36,488 nucleotides of DNA from Candidatus Harrisonbacteria bacterium RIFCSPLOWO2_01_FULL_44_18 (GTDB lineage Bacteria > Patescibacteriota > Minisyncoccia > UBA6257 > WO2-44-18), in assembly GCA_001817915.1 (NCBI GenBank), contig MHJJ01000007.1:20020-56507 (forward strand). The letters run 5' to 3'. The notes beneath the pieces are model-generated. The model saw nothing but the letters and a program-made list of their open reading frames with translations, ran no database searches and was not told the origin of the DNA. A program made the translations under genes and the position numbers. Every line of letters begins with the position of its first letter. The stretch's first letter is position 1. This document shows positions 12,812 to 20,059 of this stretch, in pieces.

Positions 12812-13056
12812 AAATGCTATATTAGCATTCATCAACGAGATTGCCCCCCAACACCAAACGAGTTTTACTCTTTATGGCGTGGGGTTGACCTCATTGATCT
12901 GTGGGCAGGGAATTTTCTTTAGTCATACGGATGCCTTGGCTCCGGCTGGGACACTCCTCGGGAAAATTCTAACCTCTTTTAATTATTGAAAGAGACCACA
13001 CATTGTTCCGATAACTCGGAACCTTTTGCCCACAGATCAATGAGGTCATTTTTTTT
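12812..13056 (+). ncRNA. putative ncRNA with 21-bp closing stem and four-helix junction
   Basis: A strong promoter upstream and T8AATTTTT at the end bound a transcript of about 245 nt. Its 3' two thirds form a cruciform. P1 is a perfect 21-bp stem (12887-12907 with 13027-13047). P2 is GAATTTTC/GAAAATTC (12910-12917 with 12962-12969). P3 is CTCTTT/AAAGAG (12974-12979 with 12989-12994). P4 is GTTCCGA/TCGGAAC with loop TAAC (13005-13022). The 5' third has two smaller hairpins: ATGCTA/TAGCAT, and an imperfect CCCCAACACC/GGCGTGGGG. The T-tract directly after P1 means P1 also acts as the terminator stem. No known family recognised. It fills the gap between ruvB and the converging pilB-like gene. 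Confidence 0.65.
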
Positions 13057-13063
13057 AATTTTT

Positions 13064-14740
13064 CTAAAATTTCAAAGGTCCTGTCGCTTTCTCCACTTCT
13101 TCAAAACTGGTAACTCCGGAAATAACTTTCAAAATTCCATCCTGCCACAGAGTCGTCATTCCTTGTTTAATGGCAAATTCATGAATAACCGGCTCGCTGG
13201 CGTTTTGGGTGATTAAATTCTCCATTTCATCGCCGACTTCCAAAAGTTCAAAAATCCCCACTCTTCCTTTATACCCCAAATTATGGCATTGAGAACAGCC
13301 CCTGTGAATAAAAATCTTTATTTCTTCAAAATCGCTCCGATCCACCCTTTCGGGAAGATTGGTCAAAAATTTTTTAATTTTATTTTTCAAATCGGGAGTT
13401 ATCGGCTGCGGCATTTTACAATTATCGCAGAGCCGCCGCACTAATCTCTGGGCAATTACTAAATTTAACGCCGGCCCGATGCTTTGAGGTCTGGCGCCCA
13501 AATCTAACAAACGCGGAACGGCTCCGGCGGCTGAATTGGCGTGAACCGTGGAAAATACCAAATGCCCGGTTAAAGCAGCTTGCAGAGCGATGCCGACAGT
13601 TTCCTGATCGCGAATTTCGCCCACCAAAATAATATCCGGATCCTGACGCATAATCGAACTAAGTCCCTTAACAAATGTGTAGCCAGTCCCGGGCTCAACC
13701 TGAGTTTGCTCAATGCCATCAAGATGATATTCAATGGGATCTTCTATGGTGATAATTTTGATTTCCGGCTTTTTGACAAATCGCAAAAACGCGTAAAGCG
13801 TGGTGGTTTTTCCGGCGCCCGTTGGGCCAGTATTTAAAACCATGCCGTTAGGTTCTTTTAATTCTTTCTCAACTATCGTCAAATCGTCTTTTCTCAACCC
13901 TAAATCCTTGAGTTCCACCTGAATGATCCGAGGATCTAAAATTCTGATGACAATGGTTTCGCCGTACTCGGCGGGAATAATCGAAATTCTGCTTTCAATT
14001 TCATATTTTTCCAAGTTGATGGTGAACCGGCCGTCTTGCGGCTCATTTTGGACGTTGATTTTCAAACTGGCCAAAAGTTTTACGCGCGAAACCAGCAACG
14101 GATAAACCTCTAGCGGCGTGTCGTCTGAAATATCATGAAGCAAACCGTCAATCCTGAACCTCAATTTAATTTTTGTTTCTTCGGGTTCAAAATGAATATC
14201 CGATGCCCGAGCGGCAAGCGCGCCTCCAAAAATAATTTCCAAAAGTTCGCCGGTTTCCGCTCCGGAAACCAAGAAAGATGAAATTTCTTCGCGAATGCTT
14301 TTTAAATCAGTAAGCCTTTGGCTTAATTCTTCCAATTTGGCCGTTTTAATATCTACCCGGCCCGTAATTTTTGGCGCTTCTTTCGGAACAAATTTATAAA
14401 AACTCCAGGCATGTTCCAGGCCGCTTAAAGAAGCGACAAAAACTTTAAGTTTATAACCTTGACCTTCCAGTTTTTGAATAAATTCTTTAGTCTCGGATGA
14501 ATCGGGATCTGAAATTGCCAAAGCAAGATCGGGTTTTTTAAATTCAAGAGGCGCGACTCCAAGGCGCCGCGCCTCTTCTTCAGGAACTAAATTCAAAGCA
14601 TCAATTTCAATTGGAGAAATGGCTAAATTCAGATAAGTAAAACCGCTTTTTTGAGCTCTTCTTTGAGCTTCTCTTTCTTCGCCTTCTTTTTTGATTTTTA
14701 ATAACTGTTCTTCAATCTTCGCCTGAGCCATTGGTTTCAT
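13064..14740 (-). CDS. pilB: type IV pilus / type II secretion assembly ATPase (PilB/GspE family)
   Basis: Cytoplasmic hexameric ATPase that powers pilin polymerisation. 558 aa: N-terminal MshEN-like domain (about 40-150), then the ATPase. The ATPase has Walker A NTGPTGAGKTTTLYAF (about 305-320), Asp box ITIEDPIEY, Walker B-like IILVGEIRDQET and the His box LTGHLVFSTVHAN. The C-terminal four-Cys zinc module (CDNC ... CSQCHNLGYKGR) is present, as in PilB/GspE and unlike PilT. No other pilus gene is in the window. Start MKPMAQAK at 14740; an alternative Met lies 3 codons later. No Shine-Dalgarno. Confidence 0.93.
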   Translation of the reverse strand: MKPMAQAKIEEQLLKIKKEGEEREAQRRAQKSGFTYLNLAISPIEIDALNLVPEEEARRLGVAPLEFKKPDLALAISDPDSSETKEFIQKLEGQGYKLKVFVASLSGLEHAWSFYKFVPKEAPKITGRVDIKTAKLEELSQRLTDLKSIREEISSFLVSGAETGELLEIIFGGALAARASDIHFEPEETKIKLRFRIDGLLHDISDDTPLEVYPLLVSRVKLLASLKINVQNEPQDGRFTINLEKYEIESRISIIPAEYGETIVIRILDPRIIQVELKDLGLRKDDLTIVEKELKEPNGMVLNTGPTGAGKTTTLYAFLRFVKKPEIKIITIEDPIEYHLDGIEQTQVEPGTGYTFVKGLSSIMRQDPDIILVGEIRDQETVGIALQAALTGHLVFSTVHANSAAGAVPRLLDLGARPQSIGPALNLVIAQRLVRRLCDNCKMPQPITPDLKNKIKKFLTNLPERVDRSDFEEIKIFIHRGCSQCHNLGYKGRVGIFELLEVGDEMENLITQNASEPVIHEFAIKQGMTTLWQDGILKVISGVTSFEEVEKATGPLKF

Positions 14741-14824
14741 CGTATGCCATCTTCTCTAACCGCACAAGTGGAAAATTGGGGGACTGCGCCGCGCACCGAG
14801 CCGAGAAGCGGCTCTGATGTGGGG

Positions 14825-14852
14825 TTGACAAATCCTGTGGATATGCTATAAT
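14825..14852 (+). promoter_or_regulatory. strong extended -10 promoter of the second GC-rich cassette
   Basis: TTGACA (14825-14830), 16-bp spacer, perfect TATAAT (14847-14852) preceded by TGC. It drives the SD-led genes at 14900, 15119 and 15370, and possibly the two tRNAs. Confidence 0.85.
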
Positions 14853-14899
14853 GTATTAGTACATTGAGAATTCAAAACCCCTCTTTTCCGGAGGTCTCT

Positions 14900-15088
14900 A
14901 TGTTGGGTGCCTTGCTGACAGCCGCTATCGTAACAGTCGGATTCGTCGCCATCTTCGCCTTTCCACTCTCTCTGGCGCTAAAAGACAGCACCAAGGAGAA
15001 GCGCAGGAACATGATCGGCGGAGCCGCCTTTCTGGCTTTTCTCTATTCTCTGGTCGTATACACTGTTTTCGTCAACGGCCCGGCCTAA
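14900..15088 (+). CDS. small two-helix membrane protein
   Basis: 62 aa starting MLGALLTAAIVTVGFVAIFA. Two hydrophobic helices (about 3-25 and 40-60) are joined by a charged cytoplasmic-type loop (LKDSTKEKRRNMIGG). The ATG at 14900 is chosen for CCGGAGG 5 nt upstream; the frame open to 14864 has no ribosome-binding site. Function unknown. First gene of the cassette, GC-rich compared with the pilB gene next to it. Confidence 0.7.
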   Translation: MLGALLTAAIVTVGFVAIFAFPLSLALKDSTKEKRRNMIGGAAFLAFLYSLVVYTVFVNGPA

Positions 15089-15118
15089 CTCTAGGCCCAC
15101 CCTATTGCCCGAGGCGAC

Positions 15119-15265
15119 ATGAGCTGCAGATGCAACTGGTGCGACTGCGTGTTGTGCGATCTTTGTCGAGAGACAAAGGCCGACAAATGGCGCAGTCCGA
15201 TCGTGAACGCAGTGGTTGCGTTGCTGACCATCGGGGCATTCCTGGTGGCGGCGCTGATCTCGTAA
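15119..15265 (+). CDS. 48-aa Cys-rich, membrane-anchored micropeptide
   Basis: The frame encodes MSCRCNWCDCVLCDLCRETK, a linker, and one hydrophobic helix (VNAVVALLTIGAFLVAALIS) to the end. The N-terminus has Cys at 3, 5, 8, 10, 13 and 16, enough for one or two metal sites or disulphides. A GAGG lies 4 nt before the ATG. It sits between two well-supported small genes on the same strand, with matching GC-rich codons. No family recognised; too short to be sure from sequence alone. Confidence 0.55.
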   Translation: MSCRCNWCDCVLCDLCRETKADKWRSPIVNAVVALLTIGAFLVAALIS

Positions 15266-15326
15266 AGGCAAAACTCTCCTACACTTCCCTCGTCGCCAAG
15301 GCTTCGGGGGGCAAGTCGGAGGGCAA

Positions 15327-15357
15327 AGGCCTCCTACGCGTAAAGCTTCGGAGGCCA
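15327..15357 (+). promoter_or_regulatory. leader hairpin before the lipoprotein gene
   Basis: GGCCTCC and GGAGGCC pair (7 bp) around TACGCGTAAAGCTTC just upstream of the GGAGG used by the gene at 15370. It could modulate ribosome access. Confidence 0.35.
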
Positions 15358-15369
15358 ATGGAGGAACAC

Positions 15370-15759
15370 ATGAACCGCATCGCTCTGATTCTCGTCGGCA
15401 TCGCGATCGTCTCGACTTCTCTGATCGGTTGCAGTGGCGGTGTGGGCGTGAACGTCCGCACCAACATCCGACTGGCCGAGAACACCGTAATCAGCGTCTT
15501 CAACGGCATCGACGGAACGGTGATGGAGGTATGGGTCAACGATCAATTCGGCACAAACGGACTCACTCCGACTGCCGCGCCTTTCGCGGTCAGAGGACGC
15601 AGCTTCCCCAACGGGTTCAGCTCAAACGTCACCATCACGGTCAAGGCATTCGATGCCAACACCGGCCAATACCTTGGCATGGCCACGCGCAGCTACCGAA
15701 TCGGCAGCTACGGAGGCAGTAACACCTGGATCGTCAGACGGCAGGAAATCAGGCAGTAA
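15370..15759 (+). CDS. small predicted lipoprotein
   Basis: 129 aa. MNRIALILVGIAIVSTSLIG followed by C is a clear type II signal peptide with lipobox LIGC; the mature part begins CSGGVGVNV. The rest reads as one beta-rich domain (ENTVISVFNGIDGTVMEVWV, TITVKAFDANTGQYLGMATR). The ATG at 15370 has GGAGG 5 nt upstream; the frame extends far upstream without a start signal. Exposed lipoprotein of unknown role, third gene of the cassette, ending 6 bp before tRNA-Leu. Confidence 0.75.
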   Translation: MNRIALILVGIAIVSTSLIGCSGGVGVNVRTNIRLAENTVISVFNGIDGTVMEVWVNDQFGTNGLTPTAAPFAVRGRSFPNGFSSNVTITVKAFDANTGQYLGMATRSYRIGSYGGSNTWIVRRQEIRQ

Positions 15760-15765
15760 ACCGGC

Positions 15766-15852
15766 GGCCGGGTGGCGAAACAGGCATACGCGCCCCGTTT
15801 AAAGCGGGGTGACCGCAAGGTCTTGAGGGTTCAAATCCCTCCCCGGCCACCA
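15766..15852 (+). tRNA. tRNA-Leu (anticodon TAA), CCA encoded
   Basis: An 87-nt class II tRNA. The acceptor GGCCGGG pairs with CCCGGCC; T8-G9; anticodon stem CCCCG/CGGGG with loop TTTAAAG (anticodon TAA); long variable arm TGACCGCAAGGTCTT; T arm GAGGG TTCAAAT CCCTC. Discriminator A and CCA are in the gene. Confidence 0.93.
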
Positions 15853-15868
15853 CCCTCTCACCGGTTTT

Positions 15869-15941
15869 GGGGGCGTAACTCAATTGGCAGAGTAGCGGGC
15901 TTTTAACCCGAAGGTTGCAGGTTCAACTCCTGCCGCCCCCA
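15869..15941 (+). tRNA. tRNA-Lys (anticodon TTT)
   Basis: 73 nt. Acceptor GGGGGCG/CGCCCCC, D arm ACTC...GAGT, anticodon loop CTTTTAA (anticodon TTT), T arm GCAGG TTCAACT CCTGC, discriminator A. CCA is not encoded (the next bases are CCC of the terminator). The base pair at the top of the anticodon stem is a G-A mismatch. Confidence 0.93.
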
Positions 15942-15967
15942 CCCCGTTCAAACGAGCGGGGTTTTTC
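15942..15967 (+). terminator. intrinsic terminator after tRNA-Lys
   Basis: CCCCGTTC / GAGCGGGG with loop AAAC (one G-T wobble), then TTTTT. It starts at the base after the tRNA-Lys discriminator. Confidence 0.85.
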
Positions 15968-15974
15968 GTTTGAC

Positions 15975-16000
15975 ATTCATAATTCATAATTCATAATTCA
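15975..16000. repeat. heptamer tandem repeat (ATTCATA)3 upstream of yebC
   Basis: Three perfect ATTCATA units plus ATTCA, ending 8 bp before the yebC ATG. Confidence 0.85.
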
Positions 16001-16008
16001 AGAAGAAT

Positions 16009-16551
16009 ATGTCCGGACATTCTCATTGGAAACAAATACAACACAAGAAGGGCACGGCCGACCAAAAACGCGGGCAGGTTTTTTCCAAACTGCTGATGGC
16101 GATTTCTATTGCCGCGCGGCAGGAACCGAATCCGGATTTCAATCCCCGGCTTCGTTCGGCTATTGAAAAAGCCCAGGAAAACCAAGTCCCCTTGGAAAAC
16201 ATCGAACGCGCCATAAAAAAAGCCTCGGAAAATAAAAATTTGGGGGAAATTGTAATTGAAGCTTATGGCCCGGAAAGCGTGGCGATGATTATTGAAGGGA
16301 TCACTGACAGCAAAAATAGAACGATTGCCGAGATTCGGCATCTTTTAAACGAAAACGGCGCGAAAATGGCTGACCCGGGAAGCGTTTTATGGTCTTTTTC
16401 CGCCGAAGGCGGATCCGCCTCTGGCGGAGAAAAACAATGGAAACCAAAATTTCAACAGTCGCTGTCCGATGAAGCGAAACAAAAACTTAACGATTTGATC
16501 GCAAAACTGGAAGAACATCAAGATATACAGAAAGTAATAACAAATATATGA
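16009..16551 (+). CDS. YebC/PmpR (TACO1) family protein, shortened
   Basis: The family associates with DNA or translating ribosomes and regulates or aids expression. Opens with the hallmark MSGHSHWKQIQHKKGTADQK and has domain I intact (FSKLLMAISIAARQ, NPRLRSAIEKAQENQVPLEN, IIEGITDSKNRTIAEIRHLL). It is 180 aa where family members usually have about 240: after GSVLWSF it goes almost directly to the C-terminal helix (LNDLIAKLEEHQDIQKVITNI), so most of the second alpha/beta domain is missing. No Shine-Dalgarno; a heptamer array fills the upstream gap. ATGA overlap with ruvC, matching the common yebC-ruvC operon. Confidence 0.9.
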   Translation: MSGHSHWKQIQHKKGTADQKRGQVFSKLLMAISIAARQEPNPDFNPRLRSAIEKAQENQVPLENIERAIKKASENKNLGEIVIEAYGPESVAMIIEGITDSKNRTIAEIRHLLNENGAKMADPGSVLWSFSAEGGSASGGEKQWKPKFQQSLSDEAKQKLNDLIAKLEEHQDIQKVITNI

Positions 16552-17030
16552 AAATTCTTGGTATTGATCCCGGCACTTCCCGAATCGGCTACGGATTGAT
16601 TAATAGCGGCAATAATTTAAAATTAATTGATTGCGGACTGATAGAAATTTTTGATAAAAGCATATCGAAATTTTCCAGCTTGGCGGATCGTTTTGAAAAA
16701 TTAATAAAAAAAACTAATCCGGATTTGGTGGCGTTAGAAAAAATTTATTTCGCCAGAAATCAAAAAACCGCCATCGAGGTGGCGCAAGCCAGAGGCATCT
16801 TGATATTATTAACTTTACAAAATAAAATCCGTTTAATAGAATATGGGCCAGTGGAAATAAAACAGGCAGTGACCGGATACGGATTAGCCGATAAAAAATC
16901 CGTGGCAAAGATGGTTAGTCGAATTTTAAAAATCGATAAAATTAAAGGGCCGGATGACATCAGCGACGCGGTGGCCATTGCCATAACCGCGGCGGTTCGC
17001 TATAATCCCATAAATCAACTAAATCAATAA
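16548..17030 (+). CDS. ruvC: Holliday junction resolvase RuvC
   Basis: RNase H-fold endonuclease that resolves Holliday junctions after RuvAB. 160 aa: MKILGIDPGTSRIGYGLI with the first catalytic Asp, ALEKIYFARNQKTAIEVAQA with the catalytic Glu, AVTGYGLADKKSVAKMV, and GPDDISDAVAIAITAA with the final Asp pair. All four acidic positions are present. Start overlaps yebC stop as ATGA. Confidence 0.96.
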   Translation: MKILGIDPGTSRIGYGLINSGNNLKLIDCGLIEIFDKSISKFSSLADRFEKLIKKTNPDLVALEKIYFARNQKTAIEVAQARGILILLTLQNKIRLIEYGPVEIKQAVTGYGLADKKSVAKMVSRILKIDKIKGPDDISDAVAIAITAAVRYNPINQLNQ

Positions 17031-17056
17031 ATATAAATCAAGGTCGAAAAGTTATA

Positions 17057-17239
17057 ATGTCCCGGGAAATGGATCTTGGGCATTGTTACGCAAAAATGAC
17101 ATTAGAAATTAAAGAACCTATTCTTCGGCACAAACGAGTTAACGAGGATGGCAACCCGAGTGATGACGCGGATGTAGATGAAGAAATGGACGAAGAGGAA
17201 GAAAAAGAAGAAGAGGAGGAAGAGGAAGAAGAATTGTAA
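17057..17239 (+). CDS. small acidic protein with poly-Glu tail
   Basis: 60 aa (56 if the ATG at 17069 is used). A short mixed N-terminus (MDLGHCYAKMTLEIKEPIL) leads into an extreme acidic tail (EEEEKEEEEEEEEEL). A TATAAT (17053-17058) overlaps the first ATG, which would favour 17069 as a near-leaderless start, but no good -35 is visible. A perfect terminator follows 20 bp after the stop. The tail recalls the acidic ends of RNA polymerase delta- or histone-chaperone-like proteins, but nothing else supports that. May be real; evidence is limited. Confidence 0.5.
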   Translation: MSREMDLGHCYAKMTLEIKEPILRHKRVNEDGNPSDDADVDEEMDEEEEKEEEEEEEEEL

Positions 17240-17258
17240 ACGTTGCCGATGTCAATTG

Positions 17259-17287
17259 AAAACCCCCCGCCTTAGGCGGGGGGTTTT
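17259..17287. terminator. bidirectional terminator (13-bp perfect stem)
   Basis: AAAACCCCCCGCC / GGCGGGGGGTTTT with loop TTA; T4 on either strand. It separates yebC-ruvC-acidic gene from the structured leader. Confidence 0.9.
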
Positions 17288-17392
17288 CTGTATAATCTAA
17301 TACATCCTAAACTTCATGAGATTAGAATAAAAAGCCGCCCGCCCGCTGTTTCGTGGGCCTGCAGAACAAATCCCGTTTTATTTTCTAACAAG

Positions 17393-17547
17393 AACCGGCC
17401 AGCTTGTTTTACAGGAACATCCCGGAGGCGCGCCAGCTCGGTCTTTTTGTTATAATCGTTCTTAACAAAAAGTGGCGCGCCGAGGGCGAAGAAAAACCGG
17501 CCGCTGGAGCCGGTTTATTCTGTTTCCGAAAGACAAACTGGCCGGTT
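17393..17547 (+). ncRNA. putative structured RNA / leader upstream of the penicillin-binding protein
   Basis: The 17288-17646 gap has no credible gene but folds strongly. An outer stem joins AACCGGCCAG (17393-17402, plus TTGT) to CTGGCCGGTT (17538-17547, plus ACAA). Inside is a long hairpin: GGCGCGCCA/TGGCGCGCC (17427-17435 with 17473-17481) stacked on CTTTTTGTTA/TAACAAAAAG (17443-17452 with 17463-17472), with a one-sided GCTCGGT bulge. A second hairpin is ACCGGC/GCCGGT (17496-17514). The bulge CTCGG could alternatively pair with CCGAG (17480-17484), suggesting a switch. A TATAAT at 17293-17298 might start the transcript. Cis-regulatory leader of the PBP gene (100 bp downstream) or free sRNA are both possible. 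Confidence 0.45.
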
Positions 17548-17646
17548 TGTTTAGATTTATGGAAAGGCGACGGAGATCATCGATATGCCCCTTCCAGTAT
17601 ATTTTCTTGCGGAAAAACCAAAAGATTTATAGTATGGAATTGAATA

Positions 17647-20022
17647 ATGCTTAAGGTTTTTTCTCTGGTATTCCTACTTTTTTTACTGACAGCCGCTTCG
17701 GGGGCGCTGGTTTTTATTTATGTCGCCAAAAGCCTTCCGGATCCGGAAACTTTAACCAATCGTCAGGTTATCCAATCAACAAAAATCTACGACAGAACCG
17801 GAGAAGTTTTGCTCTATGAAATTCACGGAGAAGAAAAAAGAACCGTCATCTCTTTTGAAGAAATTCCCGAGTCGGTGAAAAAGGCGACTCTGGCCATTGA
17901 AGACAACGAATTTTATAATCATCCGGCATTTGACTGGAAATCAATAATTCGGGCTCTATTGATAAATTTGAAAAAGGGCAGAATCGCTCAAGGCGGCTCA
18001 ACGATAACTCAGCAATTGGCCAAAAATCTTTTTTTAACGCCGGAAAGAACCTGGACCAGAAAAATAAAAGAAATAATTTTAGCTTTTCAACTGGAAAAAC
18101 GATACACCAAAGATCAGATTCTAAATCTTTATTTGAATCAAATTCCTTACGGCGCCAATTCCTACGGCATCGAAGCCGCCAGCCAAACCTATTTTCAAAA
18201 ATCGGCTAAAAATTTGACTTTGGCCGAAGCGACGCTGCTGACAAGTTTGCCAAAAGCTCCAAGTTACTATTCGCCATGGGGCCAGCACGTTGATGAATTG
18301 ATCGCCAGAAAAAATCATATCTTAGAAAGAATGTTTGAGCTTGATTTTATTGATGAAAAAGAAAAACAAAAAGCTCAACAAATTAAATTTAAATTCGCGC
18401 CGCAGGTGACGGGCATAAAAGCGCCTCACTTTGTTATGGCGGTTCAGGATTATCTTAATGATCAGTATGGAGAAGAATTCACGCGGTCGGCCGGCCTCAA
18501 AGTTATCACTGCCTTAGATTGGGATCTTCAGCAATTAGCTGAAAAAGTCGTGGCTGAAGGCGCGGAACGCAATAAAGAATTATACGAAGGGAAAAATGCC
18601 GCCCTGATTGCCCAAGATGCCGACACGGGCCAGATTTTAGCGATGGTCGGATCAAAAAATTACTTTGATGTTGAAAATGACGGGAATTTTAACGTTGCCA
18701 CCCAAGGGCTAAGACAACCGGGTTCGGCCATCAAACCATTGGCGTATTTGACCGCTTTTAAAAAGGGATTCGGCCCGAACACCGTTGTTTTTGACGTCAA
18801 AACTGAATTCAATACCATCGATGATCCGGAAAAAAGTTATCAGCCGGAAAATTTCGATGAGATATTCCGCGGACCGGTAAACCTAAGGCAATCGTTGGCT
18901 CAATCAATAAACATTCCTTCGGTTAAAGTTCTTTATTTGGCGGGCATAGATGATGTTTTAAAAATAGCCCTGGATTTTGGAATCACCACCCTCACTGAAA
19001 GAAGCCGTTATGGTTTATCGCTGGTTTTGGGCGGCGGCGAAGTCAAGCTAATCGATCTGGCAGGCGCGTATTCGGTTTTCGCCCAAGAAGGAATAAAACA
19101 TAAGCAAACCTTAATTCTAAAAATCACTGATCAAGAAAATAAAACCATTGAAGAATACCGCGATCAAAACCAAAAAGTCACGGATCCGCAGTACGTCAGA
19201 TTAATCAACGATATTCTTTCGGACACGGAAGCGAGAATGGCTCTTTTTGCCAATAGTCTTGATAAAACGATTGTTCCCGGCCATGAGATCGCTTTAAAAA
19301 CCGGAACCACCAATGACTATCGCGATGCTTGGACTATCGGCTATACGCCATCTTTGGTAGTCGGCGTTTGGGCGGGCAATAATGACAACAGCCCGATGCA
19401 AAAAAAAGGAAGCAGTATTTTGGCCGCGGTGCCGATCTGGCACGCATTTATGAACGAGGCGCTAAAAAATCGGCCGCTTCGAACCTTCAATCGCCCTGAA
19501 CCGGTTATCAGCGATAAACCAATGCTCAATGGAGAATATGTCGCCAACTACCGATACAATGATCGGCTTTATCCCCAAATCCATGAAATTCTTTACTATC
19601 TAAATCAAAATAGTCCTCAATTTGAAAACTGGGAAAAACCGGTAATTGAATGGATTAAAACTAACGTAGAAAATTCTTCTATTTATAATCTGCCTTTGCC
19701 AAACGGAGCTGTTTTAGTCAATGAAACAACAACCGGCCAAACCGAGATTAATTTAATTAGTCCAAGTAACGGGAGTTTTATTTCTTCGGTAATTGATGTC
19801 GCGGCGGAAATAAAATCCAGTTCCGACATTTTGGCTATTGAGCTTTATTTCAATAACAGCTTAATCAATATCGCTAATCAAGCCGCGACAAATTTTGGCA
19901 AAAATTATACTTATAAATTTAAATACCAGCCGAATAATGTTGAACTTCAAAACTCTCTAAAGATAAAAATCACGGACTCTTCCGGAAAATCAGCCGAAAA
20001 AGAAATAATCCTCTACAGATAG
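17647..20022 (+). CDS. class A penicillin-binding protein (bifunctional glycosyltransferase/transpeptidase)
   Basis: Builds and cross-links peptidoglycan at the outer face of the membrane. 791 aa: N-terminal membrane helix (about 3-27); GT51 domain (about 50-230) with catalytic EDNEFYNHPAFDW and GGSTITQQLAKNLF; transpeptidase (about 290-600) with SxxK in RQPGSAIKPLAYL, SxN in QSINIPSVK and KTGT in ALKTGTTNDYRDAW; C-terminal Ig-like region (about 690-791; INLISPSNGSFISSVIDVAA). All catalytic motifs are present. Length and layout fit PBP1A/PbpC-type proteins. No Shine-Dalgarno; preceded by the structured leader. It converges on dnaN across a heptamer array. Confidence 0.95.
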   Translation: MLKVFSLVFLLFLLTAASGALVFIYVAKSLPDPETLTNRQVIQSTKIYDRTGEVLLYEIHGEEKRTVISFEEIPESVKKATLAIEDNEFYNHPAFDWKSIIRALLINLKKGRIAQGGSTITQQLAKNLFLTPERTWTRKIKEIILAFQLEKRYTKDQILNLYLNQIPYGANSYGIEAASQTYFQKSAKNLTLAEATLLTSLPKAPSYYSPWGQHVDELIARKNHILERMFELDFIDEKEKQKAQQIKFKFAPQVTGIKAPHFVMAVQDYLNDQYGEEFTRSAGLKVITALDWDLQQLAEKVVAEGAERNKELYEGKNAALIAQDADTGQILAMVGSKNYFDVENDGNFNVATQGLRQPGSAIKPLAYLTAFKKGFGPNTVVFDVKTEFNTIDDPEKSYQPENFDEIFRGPVNLRQSLAQSINIPSVKVLYLAGIDDVLKIALDFGITTLTERSRYGLSLVLGGGEVKLIDLAGAYSVFAQEGIKHKQTLILKITDQENKTIEEYRDQNQKVTDPQYVRLINDILSDTEARMALFANSLDKTIVPGHEIALKTGTTNDYRDAWTIGYTPSLVVGVWAGNNDNSPMQKKGSSILAAVPIWHAFMNEALKNRPLRTFNRPEPVISDKPMLNGEYVANYRYNDRLYPQIHEILYYLNQNSPQFENWEKPVIEWIKTNVENSSIYNLPLPNGAVLVNETTTGQTEINLISPSNGSFISSVIDVAAEIKSSSDILAIELYFNNSLINIANQAATNFGKNYTYKFKYQPNNVELQNSLKIKITDSSGKSAEKEIILYR

Positions 20023-20028
20023 CGACGA

Positions 20029-20059
20029 CTAGCGACTAGTGGCTAAATACTAGTCGCTA
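20029..20059. repeat. period-7 CTA repeat between the PBP gene and dnaN
   Basis: CTA at 20029, 20036, 20043, 20050 and 20057, exactly 7 bp apart. The dnaN stop codon (minus strand TAG, 20057-20059) is the last unit; the PBP stop is 7 bp before the first. Confidence 0.9.

Noticed and set aside
12920-12945. 23S rRNA 5' fragment (ACGGATGCCTTGGC resembles the 23S start)
   Set aside because: The similarity stops after about 13 bases and the flanks fit the ncRNA fold, not rRNA.
12804-12989. 61-aa plus-strand reading frame inside the ncRNA
   Set aside because: Its ATG overlaps the -10 box, there is no Shine-Dalgarno, and the frame crosses the 21-bp stem. RNA structure explains the region better.
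15130-15369. 80-residue N-terminal extension of the lipoprotein frame
   Set aside because: A clear Shine-Dalgarno and lipoprotein signal peptide begin at 15370, and the extension overlaps the 48-aa Cys-rich gene out of frame.
17404-17654. Two overlapping plus-strand reading frames (79 and 60 aa) before the PBP gene
   Set aside because: They run through perfectly paired stems, lack ribosome-binding sites, and show no protein-like pattern.
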